NCBI RefSeq assembly: GCF_964355755.1
Contig: NC_092680.1
Span: 2,397,001 to 2,461,000, forward strand
From: Antedon mediterranea
Taxonomy: Eukaryota > Echinodermata > Crinoidea > Comatulida > Antedonidae
Length of the DNA: 64,000 bases
Direction of reading: 5' to 3'
The position numbers and the translations under genes are program-made. Of the stretch, positions 36,160 to 48,204 are shown in pieces; position 1 is the stretch's first letter; each line of letters opens with the position of its first letter. Below the pieces are notes generated by a model. It was not told the DNA's origin. It worked only from the letters and a program-made list of their open reading frames with translations, and did no database searches.

Positions 36160-39100
36160 TCTTGTATTTGGTGAGTTTACTTGCTTTAGGATGAATTACA
36201 AAAAAGCATTAACCTAAATTAAGGATACCAAAATGGGTGGGGATTATGTCCTCAGTCCCCATCCTCTTTTTCATTGACAAAGCCTAAGTTGCCTGCAAAA
36301 TGAACACAATTTTGCAGTAATTTTTCTTTATTTAACTTCACAGGAGTTTCATTTTCTAACCACTTTAAAAATTGTGTGGGCCTCAAAATAGTTTGCAAGA
36401 AATAAAAGATTTATATACTGAAATTGTTATAGAATACTAATATTTAATAATTTTATAATAGGCACTATTTGTCATTATTATTATATAGGATACTGATATT
36501 ATATATATTCACCAATAGTGATCTCCTTGCTTGGTTATATAACATGATGAAAACTAGAGATATATCGCATGAAACATAACTGTTTTAATTAGGGGTGGGA
36601 TTAAATTCAATTAAATATACACCTGGTTTAAGTGGGCGTGGTTTTATGTCTCGAAATGTCATAGTTGAAATAGCTTAATTATTACTGGTTGATTTGTTAC
36701 CTTTAATTTGTATGTACAGTAACATGTTATGTATTTTACATTCGCAGACACAGTAGGTTTGCCCACTTACAAGGTCATAAGGTTATAAGTTCAGCTTGTA
36801 TCAAAAAAGCTTACTACACGCCCTCTGTCGCAGTTAAATTGTTCACAAATCATTTTAAATTTACTTGGTTAATTTTTGGTAATAATCATAAGCAAAAAAT
36901 GAGATTAATAATTTCTTTTTTTACGTAAATACTTTTTTCCGGTCTAATTTTTGATTAAAGTGAATTATCAAAATGGCATAATAAAAAAATTAAAATCAGT
37001 CTTTCAGGGTGACAATACATCAATAATATGTTTCAAAATTAATGCATTTATCTTATTTTATCAATATAATTATTAGGGTTCACAGACCTGTCATTTGTTT
37101 GTATTGTAAAATGTATATTTGGTAGTTAGATTTATATCCCATTACATATATAACATTGTCAGAATGTTTCAAATTTTATGTTGTAAATAAAAAAAAATAA
37201 AAAAATTTATAATTAAAACCAAATAGACCTGATAATATAAAACAGATAAATGAGTTTTTGAGTATTTCACTGAATTTTAATTCTTTTTCAACGATTTTCA
37301 TCATAATCAAATATACATTTTATAAAATGTCCATCTCGTTAAAATATATGGGTCATTTAATAGTGACCATGCTTTCCTTAGATTTTTCTTTTTTACGTAT
37401 TAGTCCACTTTCCATATCGCCGTCAACTGCACGACGAACATCAATTCATCTACGAGAAGTGTCAATTTAACCAATCACTATTCATTTTCTCGGCCAGTCC
37501 GGTCAATCCATCACGCTGATCACTACTTAAGCCATTGTAGTTTTTTTTTTCTCTAAAACTGCAATTTAATGTGATTCATTTTTATCGTTGCATACACATT
37601 ACAGTTGATAACATATTAGATACGCTGAAGGATAAATGTCCTCCACGGATTAAAACTTGAATTAGTAGTTTGGCGAAAAAATATGACTGTACAAAATTGA
37701 GACAAATTTAAAGTGTCATTTTCTGAAAATGTGAGGCTTTTTTAGTATCAAAAATTGATTTGTTTGAGCATCAACTAACTCCTTAGTTCTACTTTCTATC
37801 AAAGTTTAACCAATTTCACGACCACGCACGCATTCTTGAACTTCAAGTTCAATTTTTTACATATATTTTAAAAGGTTTGCCGAAGGTGGTCAGAACATAC
37901 ATGTATTGTCCATCAAAATAAATAAAATGAAATCAAACTTTGAATAGACCATTTTGTAATTATAGTACAGTATACATTGTAAAAAAAACCTCCTAAAATA
38001 TGTTGCTTACAAAATAAACAGTTAAATTTAACCAAAAACCAATTGACTTCCAGACAATTAGCTCTTTTAGTTATAGAAAGTGGTCTGGACTAAGTAATTT
38101 GTTTTAATATGTTAACAAAACTGGTTTTTAGTGCAAGTATTTAATGGATGTTGTGTAAATGTAAGTTTTACATTTTAAATATGTATTAAAAGAAAAATAT
38201 TATTGAATAAAGTCTAAGAAAAGGAGGGAAAAAAAACACAAAAAAACAAAACAATTTTTCCTTGCGACATGCTCTCCACTGTTTTATGTAATTATGGTTA
38301 TATTGCTATACAAACTATGCACCTCTTGTTTATATATAAGAATTTTATACATTTGTTAGTACTGTATTTACTTAATACTTTTTCTTAAGTATTTTCCTAC
38401 AAGTTATCCTGATAACAAATCATGCCTGAATTCACAGAAAATTGATTATATTGATTAAAATCTTCAGGTATCAATATCATTAATGTGGGCCCATAAAGAT
38501 ATGTTTTCCCCTTAACAATTTTTTTTTTTTCATTTTGTTGAATATTTTAATGTCACATATAATAGTTATTCACTTTGATCAACAAAAATGTAATTTAAAG
38601 CAAAAGATACTTAAATTGTTTCTTTTTTCTTTTTATAAGCAAAATAAATATTTTTGTGAATAACTTGATTAAAACTGCCAAATGGCCTATTTAAAGTCCA
38701 ATTTATTAATCTTCATTTTTCATGTTTTTAGGGGACAATACATCTTTAAATATAGCACCCACCATCACTCTCTGAATTTCACCCGTGTTTCACTCTGATT
38801 CTAAGCAAATTTATCTAAATTTTACTTTGGAAAGTAAGTCTATAAACTATGTTTCTCATTCATTTATAAAACAATCAATTTTTATCATACACATGTTGTT
38901 TCCGTCACTTAGTTAAACCTTTTTACAACCAATTTGATTTAATTTATAAACGAGCACCATTCTATATATAATTGTTCCTTCAATAGCTCATTTATTATTA
39001 TTTATAGAAATTAAATTTAAGTTATTTTTACAAATATCAGTTCAGTAAGTAAACAATTAATAAGGAATTATTATAGTCTTGAAACATATTACAAGTGACC

Positions 39101-39285
39101 TACCTATGATGCACACTAACTTTAATAGTGTAAGAAACAAACATACTATTTATAACCATTATATTTTCCACTTTTAATATTGCCATTAAGCAACATTATT
39201 TTTAAATTTTCACCTATGAAAAAAAGTACACTTTTTGTCATATATTTCTGTCAACAATCGTAGTTTCGTTACAATTTACTATTGC
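36160..39285. other. AT-rich non-coding DNA
   Basis: No gene was recognised. A donor-like GGAAA|GTAAGTC at 38833 follows a short open stretch, but no convincing acceptor delimits an exon. Confidence 0.45.
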
Positions 39286-39290
39286 AACTT

Positions 39291-39680
39291 CCCAGGGTCG
39301 TCAAAATACGGTTTTTCCCAGGGTTGTCAAAATACGGTTTTTCCCAGGGTTGTCAAAATACGGTTTTTCCCAGGGTTGTCAAAATATGGTTTTTCCCAGG
39401 GTTGTCAAAATATTGTTTTTCCCAGGGTTGTCAAAATGTTTTTTCCAGGGTTTGTCAAAATATGGTTTTTCCAGGGTTGTCAAAATACGATTTTTCCAGA
39501 ATTTTCAAAATACGATTTTCCCAGGGTTGTCAAAATACGGTTTTTCCAGGGTTTTCAAAATACGATTTTCCCAGGGTTGTCAAAATATGATTTTCCCAGG
39601 GTTTTCAAAATACGATTTTCCCAGGGTTGTCAAAATACGATTTTCCCAGGGTTTTCAAAATACGATTTTCCCAGGGTTTA
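39291..39680 (+). repeat. 25-26-bp minisatellite, about 15 units plus a partial
   Basis: Units have the form CCCAGGGTTGTCAAAATACG followed by GTTTTT or ATTTT. The first half of the array is mostly 26-bp GTTTTT units with a GTTGTC core. From about 39500 onward, GTTGTC and GTTTTC units alternate and end in GATTTT, making a ~50-bp higher-order repeat. Because the unit has no stop in any frame and is not a multiple of three, three overlapping long forward frames appear (39235-39681, 39282-39590, 39350-39724). Each cycles through the same Gln-Asn/Phe-Pro/Ser-Lys peptides. These should not be annotated as proteins. Confidence 0.95.
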
Positions 39681-39724
39681 AGAACACTAAAATAGGCATT
39701 GGCATTACAAGATCTTTAATTTGA

Positions 39725-40600
39725 ATAAAAAGGTACAATATTATACAACATTTTTATCACATAATTGCATCTAGTCAGAAAGAATCTGATTCCGTAATAT
39801 GAGAGATTATTTGATTAGAAAAGATTTTTAAAATATAGTTGTACATTTACTATTAATGTTCATATTTCTGAACAGACTATATTTTATCGTCTTTTCTTAC
39901 AACAGACGCCTACTGACGGGCAAGCTATCCAATAGAAACAGTATAAAGAGGAGTTTAGTTACTTTTCAAAAACCTTTATCTGGTTCAAGAGGTTATTTTC
40001 TCTTCCCAAGAGAATGCAAAGTGAATGAATTTATGAAAATGATTGGAAATTTATATTAAATATTGTATAAGATATAAATTGAAAGATATTAGATAGAATA
40101 CAGTATATTGGAAAGTAAATTGTATATTGAAATTCATCTCATCTTTGAACATCAATGGGAAATTTTAAAAAGATTCTTAATATATTGAAAATATATTAAT
40201 AATGTTTGATAGTTTTGGCGACTGAATTTGTAACAAAATGGGATAAATAGTTTTACTTCAAATTAGTGAAATTTTCAGTGGTTCAAATTTAAAAAGAAAT
40301 TCACTACTGTTAACGTTTAATAAAATGAACTAATTTATTAATATTTTCTCTTTTATTAATGATTATAATTGATTAATCAAGTAATTTGTGTTATTATATT
40401 ATTCTGTTTCCATGCTGCATCCAGAATTGCATAAATTAAGCTATGTTATTTAAATCTTTATATAACACTTGAAAAGATATTTTAGTTGAGCTGCAACAGG
40501 ACATATTATCGTCACATGTCTGTCATTGACAATTCAGGATGTCTGTCAAGACAAGCATGTTCCTGCGTAACATAGGACATATTGAGTGAAGAATTGACAT
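39725..40600. other. AT-rich non-coding DNA
   Basis: No gene was recognised. A direct repeat ATGTCTGTCA occurs at about 40517 and 40541. Confidence 0.45.
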
Positions 40601-40602
40601 TT

Positions 40603-40932
40603 TTAGGCCAACAAATCATGTTTGAGTAGAAGAGGTGGATTTGCATTGGCAGCCGAGCGCGAATGATACGGCTTGGATACCGGCCAACTTTGACCCAATT
40701 TTGTGTGCAACAATTTCAAATTGAAGGCAGTAGCGTGAGAATGGTCAAAAAGACCAGCGACTGTGTAAGTAGGGCATGATCCCGACCTAACAGCAGGGAG
40801 CTGATACACAAGCTGCCCCCTGGCCTGAACGGTGTCACCCCTGGCCTGAATGGAATCACCTCTAGCCCGAATGTTGCTGATTAATGTACTAGGAAATACT
40901 ATTATTATATTATGGGAATTCTGTAAGATCAA
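40603..40932 (-). other. Unidentified 109-codon frame with a three-fold 7-residue repeat
   Basis: The DNA is clearly GC-richer than its flanks. On the minus strand three 21-bp units (40872-40810) encode a seven-residue repeat of the type IQARGDT, so RGD appears twice and a variant RGQ once. The remainder contains VAGLFDHSHATAF and no recognised domain. The first residues (MILQNSHNIIIVF) are hydrophobic but flanked by His/Asn and do not make a convincing signal peptide. It may be a decayed transposable-element ORF or an exon. The RGD triplets may have no biological meaning. Confidence 0.2.
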
Positions 40933-41779
40933 AACATGTGTAGGACTTCCAACTAAGTATCATTAACAATTACCTAAGGGAAATTGAACTCCACTTCTAT
41001 GACATAGATTTCAGTGTTATATTTCATATAGCCGATGTTTTATTTATTTAAATATATTGTCTCTGATTTATGTATACTCAGCACTTGCCTGCCTAGTGAT
41101 AGATAAACAAGTTTACTAAAGGTAGTCAACAATTGAAGTAGGTGGACTGTCCTAAACGTACACACACAAACTTTCGCCATTATGTCTACATAAACAATAT
41201 TTAATGGTAGAAAATTTATATTTAATGATGCTCTTGAAAACGCTTTCACCGCTGATGCGTGAACCAACATTATATTAGACATCATTCGTTATATGGATCA
41301 AGAAATATGCAATTTACAAAAGCATCACAATTGAAGAATGATGACATTTTGGGTTTCGTATAATCAATAATAAAAATTAAGTATTGTATAATGTTAAGTG
41401 GTATCTAATGGTATTAGTTAGTTATCAAAATGTCCCAATTTCTCTGTTTAATGTAAAGCCAGACACAGTATATTATAGATTAGACGAAAGAAGTGAAAAA
41501 CATGCTGCAACATAATTGTTGAAACGCAGATAGTCATATATAGGTCTCATTGGTAAATGGCAAATATGTATATAATATAGGAAAACGATATGTAACTTAA
41601 GTAATTAATTTTTCCATTGCTTACAAAATTGAACTGACATCTCAGACCTTTTCACATATTCATAGAAATGCGTATCATTTCTAACTTATTTAAAGGTATA
41701 TCCAAGCATACAACTGTCTATTATTATATATTAATATTTATTTTTTAAAAAGCGGTGAAGGGGAGGAGACAAAACATAA

Positions 41780-42073
41780 CTATAAGATAATTTGACCTGT
41801 TGCCTCAAGTAATGGGGGAATAACCTGCGACTTGCAGCCTACTGGGCTGAATTGCACACAGGTGTGGACGACACATACCACAACTTTCTTCTCCCCTAAG
41901 GGTCCCTTCATATCGAGTACTGCCACCAAACAACACCCGGTCGTCTGTCTACAACAACAGGGGCTGAAATGGACAAGTACACCGGGATAACCCCCTACTC
42001 TTCCGAAAGATGTACTGGGTTCTGTGTGCACACAGGCCAGATGTGTGTTTAGCCAGTGAACAGTCATAGCCAT
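41780..42073 (-). other. Unidentified 97-codon frame in a GC-richer block
   Basis: A ~300-bp block of mixed, non-AT-biased sequence stands out from its surroundings, with sharp composition changes near 41760 and 42075. The minus frame starts MAMTVHWLNTHLACVHTE and contains PCCCRQTTGCCL, being cysteine-rich without a recognisable spacing. The sharp edges and lack of a known domain suggest inserted repetitive DNA rather than a host gene, but no termini or target duplication could be identified. Confidence 0.2.
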
Positions 42074-42305
42074 TACGGTTTAGTAGTTGCCAAAATCAAG
42101 AATGGTTAGGTTTCGTATCTGGTCAGAGGATGTTCCATCAATACAGAATTAAATAGAATTTCCATTTAAAATTAGAATTTGAACTAATTTTAAGTACTGC
42201 TATTTATAAATATACAACTTGTGTAAAGAGCACAATTTGGTATATACAGTACCCTTAAAATAGTTGGCTTAACTTATGGTGTCAAGTATATAGGGACATT
42301 GAGCT

Positions 42306-42361
42306 ATTAGTGCAATACATGGGATTAGCAAAGATTAGTGCAATACATAGGATTAGCAAAG
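42306..42361 (+). repeat. 28-bp tandem duplication
   Basis: ATTAGTGCAATACATGGGAT plus TAGCAAAG is repeated once with a single difference (42306-42333 and 42334-42361). It is a recent small duplication. Confidence 0.9.
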
Positions 42362-42364
42362 ATT

Positions 42365-44520
42365 TTAAGGAATAAAATGAAAGATACCCAGATTAGCCAT
42401 ACAATGCGTATATAATATTACGAGGATCAATTGCATTTACCAGTAAGTACAGATAAAAATGATTTAACTATAAAAGGTGATTGTGTTAAGACTTAGCTTT
42501 CATCAAACTGATGTGAATGAGACTCACTATTATTGATATTAATATTTTTTTTTCAGTTGCATTCAAAATGAAATCCGCAACAATTACCATTGAATTAGGT
42601 TAAAGGAGATTGTCTACGTATAATAGTGAGCTTATGAAACAATGAGGGACTGTATGATATGTAAACCCAGCATGCAATTCCCATGATACAGGAATGTACA
42701 AACGCATTTCTACAGGCTGTTTAAAAGCCAAGAGTCCAGTTTTGCGTTATCGTAACAAACATTAACACGATATGGCGCTATGTTTAAAGAAATTAAACCA
42801 GGATAACTCACTTAAACATTTGACTACAAAAATCTACATAATATCAATGTATATTTCCCAACATGCAGTGTGTAAGCTCCGCCCATTATATTTGTAAATT
42901 GGATCATATTTATCATACACGTGTCAGGTTTAGAAGTTTAAAAAATGGGAAGTGCTTAAAATTATTTCAAAATTCGCAAACTAAAAGTTTACAATTCGGC
43001 TGTTTAAAAAATATGTTCAAAGTGTCTGTGTTTAGTAATCGTTATATTTCAGACTTAATCTGCACCAATTACGAAAAACATCTGTTTAAAAGTTTAAACG
43101 AAACCTTTTATACAAAACACAGAAAAAGAAACTGTTGACAATTTAATTCCCAGTCCCTTTTGTATAATTATTTACACATTATATTGTACTAGTTATACAT
43201 GAACTTGCGGCCTTTGCTCTCTTTAAAGGCAAGTCATACACCTAATTTTATGGCTATTACATTCATTAATGTGGCTGTCTTAATTGGAATCTAGGCCATA
43301 ACTATTTTGAATTATACATATAAATTCCTATAAATAACAACACAGTGTACAAATTTAACGTATGTCAGTGCCTGATGTAATATGTAACTTTTGGCTATAA
43401 GTTCTTAATTTTGAATTAGAAAAATGTTTGTAACAAAACTTTACAGGATGATTATACATGTTGGTCATAAACATTAAAATAAGGTTAATACTGTTTTACG
43501 ACACTCACTATTTGCAAATTTATATATTTTCAAGTTCTTTCAAAAGTCTATGACTCTGTACTACTGTAGAAACACCGAGTAGGACGCCATCTATGTCCAG
43601 AAGTAGGTAGTCAATCAGACGTCAGTCAGCCAACACCTGCTGAGGACGGAGAATGGTTTATCCGAAAATATTACGGGAATTTGCAAATAGTGAGTACTGT
43701 CATAGAACAGTATTAACCTTATTTTGATGAAAACTTTACAGGTTAATAGATCAACATGGCGGATGTCTGTATACATGCTTTCTGTAATAAAACCAGATGA
43801 CAAAATGGTTTTAAGGTCCTGTTTACACCTAAGGTATTGTATGCGCAACTCCACAGGTCTGAACTAAAAAATATTAAGAGATAGCCAACTTTTATGAAAC
43901 TGATTTTTCGTTCATTAAAAAAGCTTAAGATTAGTATACAGCGTCTGTGTAATGAAAGTGACACGATTTTAACATATTTCATGTCATCGACCAATCAAAT
44001 CAATTCGTGCATACCATATGTTCGCCACTTAAAGTTAATAGTAAGTCACAACATTTTGCTATTATGGCACAATAATGTGAACTCACTTTATACAAAACCA
44101 TCTCCGTAGGTCTGAACATAACCTTATACTTGGCACAAGTTTCAAAAGTGCCATTCTATGTATATGTGTTTTTGTCAATGTATTAATACTGTATGTTGTC
44201 ATCGTCTAATCCTTCCGATCAGATGTTAAGCCCTCAGTCTTAAATCGCATGTCCACAGACACAAAACTTGGTATATTTTAGAAAAGCATGAGAGAGTGGT
44301 ACATCGAGTGACACCACTCTATGGCAGAGAGAGGGCATAATCCTAATTTCTTCTCCTTTGCAAAAATTGTTGAAAATCGTTACTATATTATTCAATTAAT
44401 CTCCTTTTATATTTAATGAATGTTGAAAGCTAGATGGGAGGGGTGTCGCTGAAAAAAAAACGCAAATATTTTGATCGTGGAGTAGAACAACGTACACTTT
44501 GGATTGCATTTGCATAACAC
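42365..44520. other. AT-rich non-coding DNA
   Basis: No gene was recognised. A strong acceptor at 42554-42556 is followed by a short frame (ends TIELG stop, 42601) that could be a terminal exon, but it is only 14 codons. The frames at 42863-43138 and 43743-44109 overlap on opposite strands and show no motif. Confidence 0.4.
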
Positions 44521-44524
44521 TCAC

Positions 44525-44567
44525 CAGACTCGCATGTCACAAAATTATAAAAATGTTTGGTGGACAT
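44525..44567 (-). CDS. Candidate first coding exon, gene unknown
   Basis: On the minus strand an ATG (44567-44565) opens MSTKHFYNFVTCES plus one base (43 nt) and ends at a good donor, CTG|GTGAGTGTT (44524-44519). The exon leaves phase 1, which is what the candidate exon at 30284-30188 needs. That exon in turn leaves phase 2, which fits one open frame of 17845-17802. The start context lacks a purine at -3. The peptide is not recognised. Confidence 0.22.
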
Positions 44568-44569
44568 GC

Positions 44570-47060
44570 AATAGAATTGTTACCATGCAGGTAGAACTGA
44601 TACTGAATGGCACGTTATACGAAATTAACCACTAAAATGACAAGGATACACTTGGATGTGTTATAATATGGAATGTATAACTCAGATTTAACCATTAAAA
44701 ATAATAAATTAAATTTAAATCAAAGATAGACATATATATCACGGACGAACAATTCTGTCATCACGAAGTACATAGGCCTAGCTTCTCATACCGAGTTCAC
44801 ATCATTGTTATGTCAGGTTAGTTAAACTTATTTAGGATAATTTATATAATTTATCGATTGTTAAGTAGCAACATGAATAAATGGCCGGGTGTAACCTCAA
44901 TGAGTACTATTTTATGAAGACGCAAATGGTTTATAGGGTCTTAGAGTGACATAATTAGATCGCCCAATGAGACTTGACAAGAAAACATATTGCTAGATCC
45001 AATCTCATGGTTATTAACTTCAAATAATCAAGTTAAGCACAAAGGTTTTATATGTTAAAATGTATTTTTAACATTGGGAGAAAATAATCAGGATGTTAGA
45101 GTTTCTTTTATGTCATTTATTTCAATTATATAACAAAGAGAAGAATGTGGAATATTGGCACTTAAAACGAATGCCTAAAAAGATAATAAATCAACCAATC
45201 AGAAACTATAACAGAAACTATATGGAAAAAAGTAAAGTGAAGCTCTATTCAATATTTTGGCCAATATTTAAAATATAGATAACTTTGAATTTTAATAAGT
45301 TTTTGAATTTACTTTAAAAAGAATTAGTATGGTGATTTAGAAAATATATTCAAGAGAAATAACTTGAAAATGTTGTACGTTATCGAGGACCAAAATATAC
45401 ACAGCAAATACTATAGAGTAAGACCCTATACTTTGGCACGCCTCTATTCAGAGACCACCCTATTGTTCCATGGTTTGGCACGCCTCTATTCAGAGACAAC
45501 CCTATTGTTCCATGGTTTGATCAATTTCTTATCTGAATCAATCTTTCTCACGACCATTAGGCACGGATTTATCCCCCACTAAAATTTAACTTTTTAAAAT
45601 AAAATAATGTCTATTTTTATTTTTCTGCAACGTTTTTATCATTTATGAAATATGTAGCCCTCACTAATCTATAATGCTGGATCCGCCCCTGACCATGTAT
45701 AGCTTGAAAGCGGCTAACGGCTCACAAATGGTTAGAAATGTGAACACTTTCCCTTATTTGTTTATTGTCTATAAATTGATATTTAATTGTTAATGTACCG
45801 TAATGTAATATCTTGATGAGGTCCTATTGAGATAAGCTCTAGATTCTAGAGAGGACCTCTTTTATTAAGTGTGAAATTAACTCTGATACTCGTATATAAA
45901 ATCAAATGCTATACTTCGCTACCCACATATGTGACTATAATATCTAGAGTTTAAATATTATATGATAGCAGATTTATTATTAATGGTTAAATATGAGCAA
46001 CACTATGCTCATTAGTTCCGAAATGGGTCAAAAATGGTATGACGTTTTGCAGCAGTTGACCTAAATACAAGACATTAAAATATAACGAATACTAACTACT
46101 ATGTTTCCCTCAATTAAGCACTCATTTGCATTACCGAGTGTAACTAATAAAAAATCTATTGCAATATCTGAAAAGTAATAAATGTGTATTTAAACTTTAA
46201 ATTTATATACAGTATTTTAAAATGAGAATTTGTGATCGAGAAAAAAGTATTGTAACTAGAATGTTTCTTCATATAGATTGTGGATTTCTATATTTATTAT
46301 TGACAATAAATAATTGTATAATAAAACAATGTTTTACAGTGTTTATTGTAATCTATGGTAGTCTAGGCTGACCCCAAGTGGACCCTCTCCTTCGGGATAC
46401 CCCTATAAGTGGACATCGTATTAAGTGGACACTTTCCTGTGAAAGGGGCATACTGTACAGCTAGCACTATGGCCAACCAATCACAACATCAGTTGTATTA
46501 CATGATAAAAATAGTAGGTACACCAAATTTAATAAAATAATATATTGTAAATTTTTTTAAAATCAGTCTATATTGTATTGATTGTTATTACTGTTAATTT
46601 TCTGTATATTGTGTGTAATTAAAATATCAAGGAAAACAAATTTCATGTTGGTCTTGTTGTGGTCATGACAATGATTTATCTTATTATATCTTATCTTATT
46701 GTATGTGGAGGAAAACATTTGTTTGCAAATAATAAGTATAGTTTTTAGATTCAACCTTGTGTAAAAGGGAAAAAAAAGACTGCATCTTTTTTTAAGAGGA
46801 CAATAAAATGCTTCCTCCGGATGTAATACCATAAAAACAGCAAACCCTGCACATTAACCCCAGTTTGGTAGTTGCAATTAAATCAATATGGGTTGTAACA
46901 CTAAGATCTAAGATCATACTCTAGTTTAACAATATCTAATTATAATGGTACCTGATATTTATTACCAATTAAATGTTAAATACCTTTACGATACACAATT
47001 TCCTTCAGTGAAATTATCAGTTAAAAATTGACATAAATAACACTAATGTGGACAAATCAA
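44570..47060. other. AT-rich non-coding DNA
   Basis: No gene was recognised outside the 42-bp duplication. A GC-richer patch at 46375-46450 (GGATACCCCTATAAGTGGAC) resembles blocks near 8.25 and 47.74 kb and may be an old interspersed repeat. Confidence 0.4.
45432..45515 (+). repeat. 42-bp tandem duplication
   Basis: Two 42-bp units (45432-45473 and 45474-45515) beginning TTTGGCACGCCTCTATTCAG differ at one base. As 42 is divisible by three, a forward frame (45364-45582) shows the peptide ARLYSETTLLFHGL twice. No other support for a protein exists. Confidence 0.95.
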
Positions 47061-47063
47061 AGT

Positions 47064-47210
47064 TTAAAGTCCTGTTTACACTATCAAACTAGTTAAACAA
47101 AAAAAGTGTGATGTGCTGAAATATGGTAGTGATATGACATTATTATGTCCATATATGGGCACACCACTTTATTTTGTCACATAAAGTTTAATAGTGTAGA
47201 CAGGGCTTTA
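47064..47210. mobile_element. Palindromic MITE, copy 4
   Basis: Same family, with altered terminal repeats (TTAAAGTCCTGTTTACACTA at the left, TAGTGTAGACAGGGCTTTA at the right). Both ends share the CTCTG-to-CCTG change, so the two arms changed together. The centre TAGTGATATGACATTATTATGT and the facing ATGTGCTGAAATATGG / CCATATATGGGCACACCAC arms are preserved. Confidence 0.85.
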
Positions 47211-47878
47211 GACTAGTTTGAGAGAGTTTATATGTGAATAATTACAAATTATGGAATAAACTTTTATTCCAAGGTGTGCTTATTCCTGAATAGACCAAGT
47301 GTTGTACTAACTTAATTGGGATTATTATTTTACATTTCTTTGTACAACTTTATGCCACACAGATAAGCACTAAAGCTTGCTACTACAGTAGGACACAACA
47401 TAAGGACGTAAGCTCAACGCAAGTGAGTTTAAACCAATGATATGAGACAGTTAAAAAAATTCATCCCTTGTGATTGGACTTGGACTTGGGTGTTTACATC
47501 TTTGCATTGCTAGCGACAATGTTTGAAAATTAACGCAAGTGCTCTAGACAAAAATAATGAGTGTTAAAATCGATAACCTAATTCTAATGTATTGTAGCAG
47601 ACATGGAAACAGTACAGTTGATCTACCATAACTGCTTTCAATAAGGCTTAATAGTTAATTAGTAATTATGTACTTTTGAACGTAACCTTTTGATATTTAG
47701 TTGCCATTGTCTATAATCTGAAAACTGCAGTAGCTCTTAAAGGGACACCCTGTAATAGCAATAAGGGTGTTCTCTCAATAGGGGTTGGCCATTGTGTGTA
47801 TATTGTATACTGTCCATATTCATTTCAATGGGAAAGTTATTAAAACAGGGATGTCAGAAAACAAGGCTCTACTGTATG

Positions 47879-48041
47879 GATTAATGGAGGAATTCCTCCA
47901 TGATAGACTTACGGCCAGTTCACACTAGTAAATATTGTATGAAGGTTTGCCTGGCGATAGATTAATGGAGGAATTCCTCCATGATAGACTTACGGCCAGT
48001 TCACACTAGTAAATATTGTATGAAGGTTTGCCTGGCGAAAT
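47879..48041 (+). repeat. 81-bp tandem duplication containing an 18-bp palindrome
   Basis: A 79-bp stretch (47879-47957) is repeated exactly at 47960-48038. Each copy holds the perfect palindrome ATGGAGGAATTCCTCCAT and then ACGGCCAGTTCACACTAGT. The perfect identity points to a recent event, or to an assembly duplication. Confidence 0.95.
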
Positions 48042-48200
48042 CAAATGTTGATATATAGTGTGCAAGACACTCTCACTCCGTGCCATGGAAACCTTCAAAC
48101 AATATCCGAACTCCTGAGGATGATCAAAACATATTAAACGAAACGTCGAGAAACTCAACAGTTCTTTTCAGAATTAATATACGTGGTGTACCGCAAACTA
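48008..48200 (+). mobile_element. Penelope-like terminus with hammerhead-like motif
   Basis: ATATTGTATGAAGGTTTGCC (from about 48013) is partly complementary to CATGGAAACCTTCAAACAATAT (48083-48104), forming a foldback. Immediately after come CTGAGGA (48114-48120), 19 nt, and GAAACGTCGAG (48140-48150), then AGTTCTTTTCAG and ATATACGTGGTGTACCGCAA. CTGANGA and GAAAC-GTC are the hammerhead core of Penelope-like termini. The 19-nt stretch between them does not form a clear stem II, so activity is unlikely. No coding region is present. Confidence 0.4.
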
Positions 48201-48204
48201 TATC

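Noticed and set aside
39235-39724. Three long overlapping forward open frames (148, 102 and 124 codons)
   Set aside because: All three read the same 25-26-bp repeat in different frames. A stop-free unit explains them, and the peptides merely cycle.
45364-45582. Protein with an internal 14-residue repeat
   Set aside because: The repeat follows from a recent 42-bp DNA duplication. Nothing outside the repeat supports coding.
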